A DNA stretch of 64,000 nt from Maritimibacter fusiformis (GTDB lineage Bacteria > Pseudomonadota > Alphaproteobacteria > Rhodobacterales > Rhodobacteraceae): contig NZ_VSIY01000004.1 of NCBI RefSeq assembly GCF_008086115.1, positions 558,001-622,000 of the forward strand. Direction: 5' to 3'. The notes below the pieces were generated by a model. It did no database searches, was not told the DNA's origin, and saw nothing but the letters and a program-made list of their open reading frames with translations. This document shows, piece after piece, positions 46,747 to 55,692 of the stretch (within the stretch, counting starts at the first letter, position 1; each line of letters begins with the position of its first letter). Position numbers and translations under genes: made by a program.

Positions 46747-48561
46747 ATGACAACTGATCAAATCGACCCCCACGGCGAAAGCGAAAAGCTGAAGGCCAAT
46801 CTGGCGCGGATCGAGGAGTTGACCGGCAGATTGATGGCGGCGATGTCGCACAAGCACGTGACCCGACCCAGCCTGCAAGGCCCGGGGCAGGAACTCTATG
46901 TCAAGACCGCCGGGGCCTATTGGGCCGAGATGATGCAGAACCCCGGCAAGGTGCTGGAGCAGCAGATCGAATACTGGGGCAAGACCCTCAAACACGCGGT
47001 CGAGGCGCAGCACGCGCTGGCCACCGGCGACGGGCTGGTGCCCGACGACCCGACCCCGGACGATCCGCGCTTTGCCAACCCGATGTGGAAATCGCACCCC
47101 TATTTCAACTACCTCAAGCAGCAATACCTGCTGACATCGCAGGCGCTGGAGAAGGCGGTCGAAGACCTCGAGGGGATCGACGACAAGGACCGCTGGCGGA
47201 TGCAGTATTTCACCCGCCAGATGATCGACATGATGTCACCGACCAACTTTCTCGCCACCAACCCCGATGCGCTGGAGGCGGCGGTCGAGACCGAGGGCCA
47301 GTCGCTGATCGACGGGCTCGAGAACATGATCCGCGATCTGGAAAAGAACGATGGCGAGTTGGTGGTGACGCTGTCGGACCCGGATGCCTTCAAGGTGGGC
47401 GAGAACCTCGCCACCACCGAGGGCGAGGTGGTCTATCGCAACCGGATGTTCGAGCTGATCCAGTATGCGCCCACCACCAAGACGGTGCACGACACCCCGC
47501 TGATCATCTTTCCGCCCTGGATCAACAAGTTCTACATCCTCGACCTCAAGCCGGAAAACAGCCTGATCCGCTGGATCGTCGACCAGGGCTTCACCCTGTT
47601 CGTCGTGTCCTGGGTCAACCCCGACACCCAGCATGCCGATGTCGGCATGGACGGATATGTCGAAGAGGGGTTTCTGACCGCGATCGACGAGGTCAAGAAG
47701 ATCACCGGCAAGAAGAAGATCAATGTGGTCGGCTATTGCATCGCGGGCACCACGCTGGCGCTCACGCTGGCGCTGATGAACAAGCGCAAGGATACCTCGG
47801 TCAAGTCGGCCACCTTCTTCACCGCGCTCACCGATTTCTCGGACCAGGGCGAGGTGGGGGTATTCCTCGACAACGATTTCGTCGACGGGATCGAGGCCGA
47901 GTGCGCGGAAAAGGGCATTCTGCCGTCGCTCTACATGGCGCGCACCTTCTCGTATCTGCGCGCCAACGACCTGATCTATCGCCCGGCGATCCGCAGCTAC
48001 ATGCTGGGCAAGGCGCCCCCGGCCTTCGATCTGCTTTACTGGAACGGCGATTCGACCAACCTGCCCGGGCCGATGGCGGTGGAATACCTGCGCGGCCTGT
48101 GCCAGCAGGACCGGTTCGCAGGCTCGCCCGAGGGTTTCGAGGTTCTGGGCGAGAAGGTCAGGATCGGAGATGTCGACGTGCCGCTTTGTGCCGTGGCCTG
48201 CGAAACCGACCACATCGCCGCCTGGCGGTCGAGCTATCGCGGCATCCAGCAGATGGGGGCGAAGGACAAGACCTTCATCCTGTCGGAATCGGGCCATATC
48301 GCCGGCATCGTGAACCCGCCGTCCAAGAAGAAATACGGCCATTACACCAATGAAGACTGGTCTGCCGACCCTGATGCGTGGCGGGAAACGGCCGAATTCC
48401 ATCCCGGCACCTGGTGGATGCGCTGGGGCGAATGGCTGGCGAAGCGCTCGGGCAAGATGGTCCCGGCGCGCAACCCCGGCGGCCCCGACCACCCGCCCCT
48501 TGCGCCCGCACCCGGCACCTACGTCACCGCCGTGCCCGAGGCCTGGAAACGCACCGGCTAG
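46747..48561 (+). CDS. phaC: Class I poly(3-hydroxyalkanoate) synthase
   Basis: This 604-residue granule enzyme polymerises hydroxyacyl-CoA. The catalytic cysteine Cys331 is in VVGYCIAGTTLA, where the usual second-last Gly of the lipase-like box is Ala (GxCxA). The Asp in CETDHIAAW and the His in SESGHIAGIVNPP complete the triad. Length fits class I. The phasin and phaR genes follow on the same strand, and depolymerase is divergent. Confidence 0.93.
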   Translation: MTTDQIDPHGESEKLKANLARIEELTGRLMAAMSHKHVTRPSLQGPGQELYVKTAGAYWAEMMQNPGKVLEQQIEYWGKTLKHAVEAQHALATGDGLVPDDPTPDDPRFANPMWKSHPYFNYLKQQYLLTSQALEKAVEDLEGIDDKDRWRMQYFTRQMIDMMSPTNFLATNPDALEAAVETEGQSLIDGLENMIRDLEKNDGELVVTLSDPDAFKVGENLATTEGEVVYRNRMFELIQYAPTTKTVHDTPLIIFPPWINKFYILDLKPENSLIRWIVDQGFTLFVVSWVNPDTQHADVGMDGYVEEGFLTAIDEVKKITGKKKINVVGYCIAGTTLALTLALMNKRKDTSVKSATFFTALTDFSDQGEVGVFLDNDFVDGIEAECAEKGILPSLYMARTFSYLRANDLIYRPAIRSYMLGKAPPAFDLLYWNGDSTNLPGPMAVEYLRGLCQQDRFAGSPEGFEVLGEKVRIGDVDVPLCAVACETDHIAAWRSSYRGIQQMGAKDKTFILSESGHIAGIVNPPSKKKYGHYTNEDWSADPDAWRETAEFHPGTWWMRWGEWLAKRSGKMVPARNPGGPDHPPLAPAPGTYVTAVPEAWKRTG

Positions 48562-48593
48562 GCCCGGCTGACCTAGCGTCAAAAAAATTCATG

Positions 48594-48640
48594 CTGCAGC
48601 GCAGAAAGCTCTTGAATTGCTGCGGTGCAGCATGTATCTA
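48594..48640 (+). promoter_or_regulatory. phaP promoter with two PhaR-like operators
   Basis: CTGC-AGC-GCAG lies at 48594-48604 and CTGC-GGT-GCAG at 48620-48630, both perfect matches to the CTGC-N3-GCAG pattern known for PhaR. A -35-like TTGAAT (48612-48617) and -10-like TATCTA (48635-48640) are spaced by 17 bp, so the second operator sits inside the promoter. This predicts repression of phaP by PhaR when no polymer is present. Confidence 0.7.
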
Positions 48641-48696
48641 TCTCGCAGTCGCAGAATTCATCCCGGCACGGTGCCGGACCAGAACTGGAGATAAAC

Positions 48697-49146
48697 ATGG
48701 CCAAGACCCAAGACTTCACCAAGACCTTTCAAGACATGATGGGCGCGTTCCCGGTTGACATGTCCGCCTTCAACGGTGCCTTCAAGACCCAGGCCGCGCT
48801 GGGCGAGAAGCTGTCGAAGGTTGCGCTGGAAGCTGCCGAGAAATCCACCGAGATCTCGACCGCCTGGACCAAGGACACGCTGAACAAGATCGGCGCGATC
48901 ACCACCGTCAAGGAAGACGCCACCGACTACACCAAAGCGATGACCGACTTCGCGTCGGCCCAGGCCGAAGTTGCCGCCGAGAACATGGCCGCCTTCGCCG
49001 AAATCGCCAAGAAGGTGCAGATGGAAACCGTCGAACTGATGCTCGCTTCCGGCAAGAACATGGGCGAAGAAGCCTCTGCCGCCGTGAAGAAGGCCACCGA
49101 CGACGTTGCCAAGGCCGCGAAGAAAGCGACCGCCGCCGCGAAATAA
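48697..49146 (+). CDS. phaP: Phasin (granule-associated protein)
   Basis: This 149-residue Ala/Lys/Glu-rich helical protein coats polyhydroxyalkanoate granules. It has the phasin-like middle KLSKVALEAAEKSTEIS and the basic Ala/Lys tail KKATDDVAKAAKKATAAA. CTGGAG precedes the ATG. It lies between phaC and phaR, with its own promoter and a strong terminator behind it. Confidence 0.9.
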   Translation: MAKTQDFTKTFQDMMGAFPVDMSAFNGAFKTQAALGEKLSKVALEAAEKSTEISTAWTKDTLNKIGAITTVKEDATDYTKAMTDFASAQAEVAAENMAAFAEIAKKVQMETVELMLASGKNMGEEASAAVKKATDDVAKAAKKATAAAK

Positions 49147-49190
49147 GCGTTTTCATTGCCGGCATCCTCCTCCCTGTCGGCATGACGCTC

Positions 49191-49218
49191 GGGCGGACCT
49201 TCGGGTCCGCCCTTTTTT
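49191..49218 (+). terminator. Rho-independent terminator of phaP
   Basis: GGGCGGACC-TTCG-GGTCCGCCC forms a nine-pair stem followed by six T residues, 45 bp after the phaP stop. Confidence 0.9.
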
Positions 49219-49248
49219 GTTTGGTGTCACGACGCTTGCCTTTTGTTT

Positions 49249-49286
49249 CTGCACTGGCGTAGGTTTTCTGCACTGCCGCAGGGCAG
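49249..49286. promoter_or_regulatory. CTGC/GCAG cluster before phaR (autoregulatory operator candidate)
   Basis: CTGC words lie at 49249, 49268 and 49273 and GCAG words at 49278 and 49283, giving nested palindromes in the 60 bp before phaR. Spacing is not the ideal three or four bases, but the cluster fits known PhaR autoregulation. Confidence 0.5.
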
Positions 49287-49310
49287 CGCAATGGCATGGG
49301 AGGACGGCAC

Positions 49311-49871
49311 GTGGCCAGCGACAAGGATCCGCTTCTGATCAAGCGCTATGCGAGCCGCCGGCTCTATAACACCGAGACCTCCGACTACGTCACCCTCGAC
49401 GACATCGCCGGGTTCATCCGCGACGGGCGCGAGGTGCAGATCATCGACCTCAAGTCGGGCGACGATCTGACCCGGCAATACCTGCTCCAGATCATCGCCG
49501 AACACGAAAGCCGGGGTGAGAACGTGTTGCCGGTGGACGTGCTGACCGATCTCGTGCGCAGCTATACCACCCAGGCGCAAAGCGTGGTGCCGCAATTCCT
49601 GGCCGCCAGCTTCGAGATGCTGCGCGACGGCCAGTCGAAGCTGATGGAAAACATGGGCACCATCCCCAACCCGATGGCGAAGATGCCGGGGTTCGACGTG
49701 ATCCAGGCACAGCAGCAGGCATTCCTCAAGACGATGATGGCCGGCTGGGGGCAGGACGACGACGAGTCCCCCGATGCGCCCGAGGCGCCGCAGAAGTCCG
49801 CGCGCGGCGAAGACCTCGAGGCGATCAAGAAGCAACTGGCCGAATTGCAGAAGAAACTGTCGGGTCTCTGA
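49311..49871 (+). CDS. phaR: Polyhydroxyalkanoate synthesis repressor
   Basis: This 186-residue regulator has the PHB/PHA accumulation DNA-binding domain at its start (KRYASRRLYNTETSDYVTLDDIA). A second domain follows (DVLTDLVRSYTTQAQSVVPQFL), and a charged C-terminal helix (DLEAIKKQLAELQKKL). It represses phaP and senses polymer directly in related species. GTG at 49311 is favoured by GGGAGGAC before it; ATG at 49296 is the alternative. Confidence 0.92.
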   Translation: MASDKDPLLIKRYASRRLYNTETSDYVTLDDIAGFIRDGREVQIIDLKSGDDLTRQYLLQIIAEHESRGENVLPVDVLTDLVRSYTTQAQSVVPQFLAASFEMLRDGQSKLMENMGTIPNPMAKMPGFDVIQAQQQAFLKTMMAGWGQDDDESPDAPEAPQKSARGEDLEAIKKQLAELQKKLSGL

Positions 49872-49916
49872 TCCGGTGCAGTTCGGCCCGGCAGGGCAAC
49901 CCGGGAGACCGGAGCG

Positions 49917-50870
49917 ATGGTCGAGACGGCAGGGCGGGTGACGCTGTGGGGGATCGAGGTCTTCCTCGCGATCGCCGAGGAACGCTCGATCTCGGTCGCT
50001 GCGCGCCGGCTCGGGGCCAGCCCGTCCGCGGTCAGCCAGCAGCTTTCCAACACCGAGGCGGCGCTGTCGGCAACGCTGGTCGAGCGTGGCGCGCGCCCCT
50101 TGACCCTGACCCCGGCGGGCGAGCTGTTTCGCCGCCGCGCCGAGGCGATTCTGAACGAGGCCGAACAGGCGCGCGCCGAACTGGCGATGTCGGATCTGTC
50201 GCGTCTGACCCGTTTGCGGCTGGGCCTGATCGAGGATTTCGACGCCGACGTGACGCCGCGCCTGCTGGCCGACCTCGCGGGCGAGTTGACCGCCACGCGG
50301 TTCTTGCTGGAAACCGGGGCGTCGCACCGGCTCTATGACCAGCTTGACGCCCGCGCGCTCGACCTGATCGTGGCTGCCGACATGGGGCCGCCGGCCGACT
50401 GGATGGAGGTGCACCCGCTGATCGAGGAACCCTTCGTCGCGGTCACCCCGAAAGGCGCGGGCGCCGAGCTTGCGGACCTGCGCGACATCCCCCTGATCCT
50501 TTATACCAAGCGTCACCACATGGGTCGGCAACTGGCTGAACACCTGGCCCGGCAGGATCTCAGGCTGGCGCATCGGTTCGAACTGGACAGCTATCACGCG
50601 ATCCTCGCCATGGTTGCCAGCGGCGCCGGCTGGGCCATCCTGACGCCACTTGGCATCGCCCGCGCCCGGCGGTTCATCGAGGATGTCGATATCCGCCCGC
50701 TGCCCATCGCGCCGCTGTCCCGGCGAATCACGCTCTCGGCCCGCCACGGTGTGCTGGGCGAGATCCCGGCGTCCGTTGCAGCGCGTCTGCGCGTGCTGCT
50801 CGATGAACTAGTGGTCGCCCCCGGCGTCGCGCGCTGCCCGTTCCTCACTGGCGCGCTTCGCATCCTCTGA
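49917..50870 (+). CDS. LysR-family transcriptional regulator
   Basis: This 317-residue protein has the LysR helix-turn-helix (FLAIAEERSISVAARRLGASPSAVSQQLSNTEAAL) near residues 15-50, a linker and a periplasmic-binding-protein-like effector domain. The target is not evident: the neighbours are phaR and a convergent lysoplasmalogenase. GGAG precedes the ATG. Confidence 0.88.
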   Translation: MVETAGRVTLWGIEVFLAIAEERSISVAARRLGASPSAVSQQLSNTEAALSATLVERGARPLTLTPAGELFRRRAEAILNEAEQARAELAMSDLSRLTRLRLGLIEDFDADVTPRLLADLAGELTATRFLLETGASHRLYDQLDARALDLIVAADMGPPADWMEVHPLIEEPFVAVTPKGAGAELADLRDIPLILYTKRHHMGRQLAEHLARQDLRLAHRFELDSYHAILAMVASGAGWAILTPLGIARARRFIEDVDIRPLPIAPLSRRITLSARHGVLGEIPASVAARLRVLLDELVVAPGVARCPFLTGALRIL

Positions 50871-50882
50871 GCGGTCCGGCGC

Positions 50883-51521
50883 TCAGAGCGTCATGATGCC
50901 GGTCAGGATCAGCGACTGCCCCGCGATATAAAGCCCCCAGATCACCCAGCTTGTGCGCCCGACCAGCGGGTTGTCCGCGCCCATGCGAAACAGCTGCATC
51001 GCAAGCACCACGTCCGAGGTGTAGAACAGTGTCATGCCCAGCGTCGCCTGCCCGATCGGCAAGGTCAGTTGCGCGAGGCCCATCAGGGTGATGATGACGG
51101 CATAAGCCCGGACCGGCCAGCGCAGCCCGTTGGTGTGGGGTATGAGCCAGAACTCGGTCGACAGGGTGACGCCGACCAGAAACACCGCCAGCGCCGGGGC
51201 CAGCACGAACGCATCCCAGATCGGACGCCCGGATAGGTCGAGAAACACCCCGAGATAGGCGACATGGGCCAGCGCGAAGGCGCCCAGCCCCGACAGGAAC
51301 GCCAGATCGCCGCGCCGCGACAGCGCGAAATCGCCCGCCGCCGACAACAGCAACCCCGCCACCAGCCAGAGCGGCGCCCCGCCCCCGTAGGCCGCTGCCG
51401 CAAAGGCCAGGAGCGGCACCGTCTTGACCACCGAGCGCGGCCAGGAGGTGCGCCCGTCCGACATCGGGAAATAGGTCACGGCCACGGCCAGACCGATCCA
51501 GAACGCCACGCCGGGGGTCAT
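50883..51521 (-). CDS. Lysoplasmalogenase (YhhN/TMEM86 family)
   Basis: This 212-residue protein has about seven or eight membrane helices. It has the YhhN-type pattern LLLSAAGDFALSRRGDLAFLSGLGAFALAHVAYL-like, in which the acidic and Arg residues face a membrane cavity. Family members hydrolyse lysoplasmalogen or alkenyl ethers. It is convergent with the LysR gene. Confidence 0.83.
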   Translation of the reverse strand: MTPGVAFWIGLAVAVTYFPMSDGRTSWPRSVVKTVPLLAFAAAAYGGGAPLWLVAGLLLSAAGDFALSRRGDLAFLSGLGAFALAHVAYLGVFLDLSGRPIWDAFVLAPALAVFLVGVTLSTEFWLIPHTNGLRWPVRAYAVIITLMGLAQLTLPIGQATLGMTLFYTSDVVLAMQLFRMGADNPLVGRTSWVIWGLYIAGQSLILTGIMTL

Positions 51522-51614
51522 CGCGACTCCTTTTCCTGCGGCAGTAGATCATCTGCCCCTCGGCGGTAATTGTGGTATAATTTCAGGGAATTGGCAACGC
51601 TGATGGAGGATGCC

Positions 51615-51866
51615 ATGACCACAGAAACCAGGCAGGCTCCTGCATGGATGGTCGTGATGGCCTTCCTGCTCGATTTGATCACCAGCTTTGCCGTGTTCGG
51701 CTATCTGATCGCGGCACTGACCGGCGGGTTGACGGAGGGCGGCTTTGACCTGACCGGCGCACCGGCGCTGGCGCTGTTTGCCTTGATGATCGCCTATTTC
51801 GTGGGTCTTGGCCGCTATGGCGGCGGCACCCTTTGGCAGTGGGTTCTGGGGACCAGACCGCGTTGA
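51615..51866 (+). CDS. Small two-helix membrane protein, RDD-like end
   Basis: This 83-residue protein has two hydrophobic segments and ends GGTLWQWVLGTRPR, like the end of RDD-family proteins (GxTLGxxLLGxR). GGAGG lies 5 bp before the ATG. The RDD domain would be incomplete, so this may be a short family member. It is 69 bp upstream of the AlkB-like gene. Confidence 0.6.
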   Translation: MTTETRQAPAWMVVMAFLLDLITSFAVFGYLIAALTGGLTEGGFDLTGAPALALFALMIAYFVGLGRYGGGTLWQWVLGTRPR

Positions 51867-51935
51867 ACGTATGACGGCTTGATGCCGGCGCCGGCGCCTG
51901 CCAGACTTGGGGCGAACCAGAAAAGGAAGGGCGCC

Positions 51936-52973
51936 GTGCATCCGGTTCGTGCTTTCGCGATCGCATCGCTCGTCCCGGTCGGGCTGATCGGGGCGGGAGC
52001 CGTCTGGGGCGGGGTCTGGATCTGGGCCGCGCTCATCTACATGACGTTGTTCGCCTTTTTCATGGACCAAATCATTGCCCAGGCCGCACCCCCGGCCGAC
52101 CCCACACGCGAACTGCCCTCTGCCGACGCGCTGTCGGCGGTGCTGGCGGTCAGCCATTTCGCCCTGTTGGCCCTCGTGATCCGGGCGCTGGCGACCGGTG
52201 GGCAGGGGGTGGCGGGCTGGATCGCGTTCTATGTCGCGGCGTCTCTGTTCTTCGGGCAGATCTCGAACTCGAACGCGCATGAGTTGATCCACCGGCGCGA
52301 CCGGCGGCTCTTCAACCTGGGCAAATGGGTCTATATCTCGCTCCTGTTCGGCCATCACACCTCGGCCCACAACAAGGTGCACCACCGCTTCGCGGCCTCC
52401 GACGACGACCCCAACACCGCCCGGCCCGGCGAGAGTTTCTATCGCTTCGCGCCGCGCGCCTGGGTCGGCAGTTTCGTCAAGGGCTACCAGATGGAACAGG
52501 CCGACATCGCCCGGCGCGGGCGCGGCGGGCTGAACCCCTACCGGGTCTATGTCGGCGGCGGTCTGGCGGCGCTTGGCCTGTCGGGGCTGGCGTTCGGTTG
52601 GGCCGGGGCCGGGGTTCACCTGTTGCTGGCGTTCTATGCGCAGACCCAGCTTTTGCTGTCGGACTACGTGCAGCACTACGGGCTGCGCCGGGCGCGGCGG
52701 CCCGATGGCAAGCTCGAGCCGATCGGCCCGGCCCACAGTTGGAACGCGCGCCACTGGTTCACCTCGCACATGATGCTGAACGCGCCGCGCCATTCCGACC
52801 ACCACGCACATCCGGCCCGGCCCTATCCGCAGCTTGAGCTGCACCCGCGCGCGGTGGCGCCGATCCTGCCGTCATCGCTGCCGGCGATGGCTACGCTGGC
52901 GCTGTTTCCGGGGCCCTGGCGACGCGTGATGGGCCGGGCGCTGAAACGCTGGAACGGTGGGGTGACGGCATGA
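51936..52973 (+). CDS. AlkB-like alkane 1-monooxygenase / membrane fatty-acid hydroxylase family
   Basis: This 345-residue membrane di-iron enzyme has the three histidine boxes of the AlkB group: HELIHRR (about 115), HTSAHNKVHH (about 141-150) and SDHHAHPARPY near the end, plus LSDYVQHYG. It hydroxylates a terminal methyl of a hydrocarbon or lipid using rubredoxin; no rubredoxin gene is adjacent. The GTG start has GGAAGG before it. It is shorter than classical AlkB (about 400). Confidence 0.8.
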   Translation: MHPVRAFAIASLVPVGLIGAGAVWGGVWIWAALIYMTLFAFFMDQIIAQAAPPADPTRELPSADALSAVLAVSHFALLALVIRALATGGQGVAGWIAFYVAASLFFGQISNSNAHELIHRRDRRLFNLGKWVYISLLFGHHTSAHNKVHHRFAASDDDPNTARPGESFYRFAPRAWVGSFVKGYQMEQADIARRGRGGLNPYRVYVGGGLAALGLSGLAFGWAGAGVHLLLAFYAQTQLLLSDYVQHYGLRRARRPDGKLEPIGPAHSWNARHWFTSHMMLNAPRHSDHHAHPARPYPQLELHPRAVAPILPSSLPAMATLALFPGPWRRVMGRALKRWNGGVTA

Positions 52974-53359
52974 GGGTGCTGGCGCTGTTCATGCTGCTGG
53001 CCGCTCCGGCGACGGCGCAGGAGGCGATGTCGGCGGCGGAATTCGAGGCCTATACCACCGGCAAGACGCTGCTCTACGGGGTGTTGGGCGAGGTCTATGG
53101 CGGCGAGGATTACCTGCCGAACCGTCGCGTGCGCTGGTCGTTTCTCGATGGCCAATGCCAGGATGGGGTCTGGTATGAGGACGACGGCGAAATCTGCTTT
53201 GTCTATGACGACCACCCCGATCCGGTCTGCTGGCTGTTCTTTGAGACGCCTTCGGGCCTGATGGCCGAACTGACCAGTGGCGAAGGCTCGCAGGTGCTCT
53301 ATGAAACCGGCGAGGCGGATGGGCCGCTGCATTGCCTCGGCCCCGAAATCGGGGTCTGA
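52970..53359 (+). CDS. Secreted hypothetical protein, 129 residues
   Basis: This protein has a signal peptide (residues 1-16, ending ATAQ), then a small acidic domain with three cysteines (GQCQDG, GEICFVYD, PVCWLFF) and a fourth near the end (LHCLG). The Cys pattern suggests disulfides. It overlaps the AlkB-like gene by 4 bp, so both are probably coexpressed. I recognise no named family. Confidence 0.7.
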   Translation: MRVLALFMLLAAPATAQEAMSAAEFEAYTTGKTLLYGVLGEVYGGEDYLPNRRVRWSFLDGQCQDGVWYEDDGEICFVYDDHPDPVCWLFFETPSGLMAELTSGEGSQVLYETGEADGPLHCLGPEIGV

Positions 53360-53369
53360 CGCAGGCCCG

Positions 53370-54926
53370 TCAGAACAGAGATCCCTGGTCCGGCGGGGGC
53401 GGCTTGGGCTTGGACTTTTTCGACTTCTGCGGCGGGTTTTCGCCGCTGATCTCCAGCGTTCCATCCATGAATTCAACTTCGAGCCGCTCCGCCGCCCGCG
53501 CAGCGGCGGTCGTTGTGACCACCGCGCCATCGCCGCGCACCACGGCATAGCCGCGCTTGAGCGTCTCGCGGTAGCCCAGCGTCTGACGCATCCGGTCCAG
53601 TGCGTCGAGACGCTTGCGCAGGGCCTCGGTCCGGGTCGAACCGGCGCGCGACAACCGTGCCGCCAACAGGTCGAGGTCGCGGGCCTTGCGCGCGCGCGCC
53701 TCCTCGATCCGGGTGGGGTCGAGACGGGCGGCGATCCGGTCAAGCTCGCGCCGCCCGGCCAGGGTGGCGCGGGTCAGCGCCGGGGCGAGGCGCATGGCCA
53801 TGGCATCCAGCCGGTCGCGCCGCCGCTCGATCCGCCCGGTCAGAAGGCCGGGGCGCAACCCCGCCGCCGCCCGGCTGAGGCGCACGTGGCCGTGCTGCGT
53901 GGTCGCGCGCAGCGCCGCCGGCAGGCGGTCGCCGGCCCGGTCCAGCCGTAGGCGCGGCCCGTCCAGCAGGGTGTCGGGGCGCGGCAGCGCGCGCGACAGG
54001 TCCACCAGCCGCTGGCCGCGCCGCCCGATCGCCTGGGTCAGCGCCTGGGTCATGCGCGCGTCCTGCTCGGCTGCCCAGGCCAGAAGGTCGCGGCGCACTG
54101 GCACCGCCATTTCCGCCGCCGCCGTCGGTGTCGGCGCGCGCCGGTCGGCGGCATGGTCGATCAGCGTCGTGTCGGTCTCGTGCCCCACCGCCGAGATCAG
54201 CGGGATCTTGGATGCCGCGGCCGCGCGCACCACGATCTCCTCGTTGAAGCCCCAGAGGTCTTCGATCGAGCCACCGCCGCGCGCGATGATCAGCAGGTCG
54301 GGCCGGGGCAGGGCACCGCCGGGCGCCAGCCTGTTGAAGCCCTCGATGGCGCGGGCCACTTCCGGCGCGCATTTCGCGCCCTGCACCGCCACCGGCCAGA
54401 TCAGAACCTTGCGCGGGAACCGGTCGCGCAGCCGGTGCAGGATGTCGCGGATCACCGCGCCCGAGGGCGAGGTCACGACACCGATCACCTCGGGCAGGAA
54501 CGGGATCGGGCGCTTGCGCTCGGCTGCGAACAGCCCTTCGGCGGCCAGCTGCACCTTGCGTTTCTCCAGCATCGCCATCAGCGCGCCGGCCCCGGCGGGC
54601 GCGATGTCCTCGATCACGATCTGGTATTTCGACTGGCCCGGAAAGGTCGTGAGCCGCCCGGTGGCGACCACTTCCATGCCTTCTTCGGGTTGGGTTGCGA
54701 GGCGGGACGCAACGCCTTTCCAGATCACCCCCGACAGCACCGCCCGGTCATCCTTGAGGTCAAGATAGACATGGCCGGAACGCGGCCTGCTGACCCGCCC
54801 GACCTCGGCGCGCACCCGGACGTGGCTGAACTCGCCCTCGATCATGCGCTTGACCGCGCCGGACAGTTCCGAGACGGAAAATTCGGGGGCGTTCTGGCCG
54901 GGGGCGGGGTCGTCGATCAGGTCCAT
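53370..54926 (-). CDS. xseA: Exodeoxyribonuclease VII large subunit
   Basis: This 518-residue protein starts with an OB-fold ([16 protein letters not shown]) and has the nuclease core with [17 protein letters not shown] and [18 protein letters not shown], the family's catalytic motifs. A long Arg/Ala-rich coiled coil follows. With the small subunit XseB it degrades single-stranded DNA. Length is typical. XseB is not in the window. Confidence 0.93.
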   Translation of the reverse strand: MDLIDDPAPGQNAPEFSVSELSGAVKRMIEGEFSHVRVRAEVGRVSRPRSGHVYLDLKDDRAVLSGVIWKGVASRLATQPEEGMEVVATGRLTTFPGQSKYQIVIEDIAPAGAGALMAMLEKRKVQLAAEGLFAAERKRPIPFLPEVIGVVTSPSGAVIRDILHRLRDRFPRKVLIWPVAVQGAKCAPEVARAIEGFNRLAPGGALPRPDLLIIARGGGSIEDLWGFNEEIVVRAAAASKIPLISAVGHETDTTLIDHAADRRAPTPTAAAEMAVPVRRDLLAWAAEQDARMTQALTQAIGRRGQRLVDLSRALPRPDTLLDGPRLRLDRAGDRLPAALRATTQHGHVRLSRAAAGLRPGLLTGRIERRRDRLDAMAMRLAPALTRATLAGRRELDRIAARLDPTRIEEARARKARDLDLLAARLSRAGSTRTEALRKRLDALDRMRQTLGYRETLKRGYAVVRGDGAVVTTTAAARAAERLEVEFMDGTLEISGENPPQKSKKSKPKPPPPDQGSLF

Positions 54927-54968
54927 GGCGCGACACTAGCGCGGCCATCCATCATGGGCCAGCCGGTT

Positions 54969-55619
54969 TCAGCTTCGGTCCATGGCGCTCAGGAAGTGGG
55001 TCAGATCGCCGGTCACCGCCGCGCCGATGTCAAGACGGCGGCGGCGTTTGTGCGCGCTCATCCAGAGGTCGAACCCATAGAGCGCGAGGCTGAGCCCGAC
55101 CCCGAACGCCAGTGCCGCCGGGAGGGCGGTGAGCCAGGCCACCACCACGCTGGCCCCAAGGATCAGCCCGTGCAGGACCAGCCATCGCGGCAGGCGCGGC
55201 GTGATCCGTCCGGGCCAGATCAGGGACGGGGGCGCCTCGCCGAATTCGCGGCGGTAGGCCGCGCGGGTGGCGCGGTAGGCCGCCGATGACCCGAGGTTGC
55301 GCGCCCCGTCACCGGGAACGGCACTGGCCCCCAGCGTCTCGGTGCAGAACCGGGTGTAGTCCGGGCTTTGCCGGTGCAGGTCCCAGGCCATTTCGACCGA
55401 AGCGGGCGGCACCGACATCGTTTGGTCCAGCGCGGCGAGGTAGAGAAAGCGGCGATATTCCGTCACCAGGTCGTGGGCATCGCGCAGGGGCATGTCGCGA
55501 ACCGCGGCCAACGTTGCCGCGAAATCCAGCCCGTCGCGCGTCACCGGCAGGGGCGCGGTGCGCACCCTGAGCCAGAGGTCGGGGTCCGAGAACCCGGATG
55601 AGGGGGCGGCGGCTGACAT
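54969..55619 (-). CDS. Glycine-rich-domain-protein-like hypothetical membrane protein
   Basis: This protein of about 216 residues has an N-terminal helical region with MAWDLHRQSPDYTRFC, a phrase shared with DUF1399/glycine-rich domain proteins. Two hydrophobic helices lie near 145-180, then a basic tail. The ATG at 55619 follows AGAGGCACAG; longer starts are open but overlap purD's upstream region. Function is unknown. Confidence 0.6.
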   Translation of the reverse strand: MSAAAPSSGFSDPDLWLRVRTAPLPVTRDGLDFAATLAAVRDMPLRDAHDLVTEYRRFLYLAALDQTMSVPPASVEMAWDLHRQSPDYTRFCTETLGASAVPGDGARNLGSSAAYRATRAAYRREFGEAPPSLIWPGRITPRLPRWLVLHGLILGASVVVAWLTALPAALAFGVGLSLALYGFDLWMSAHKRRRRLDIGAAVTGDLTHFLSAMDRS

Positions 55620-55692
55620 CTGTGCCTCTTGCCTGATCGCGGTCATGGACTTAGACCCTGCCCGACAAATCTGGCGAAATGAGGGCGCGGCG

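Noticed and set aside
46747..49871. phaP and phaR as one transcript from phaC
   Set aside because: A promoter lies before phaP and a strong terminator after it, so separate units are more likely.
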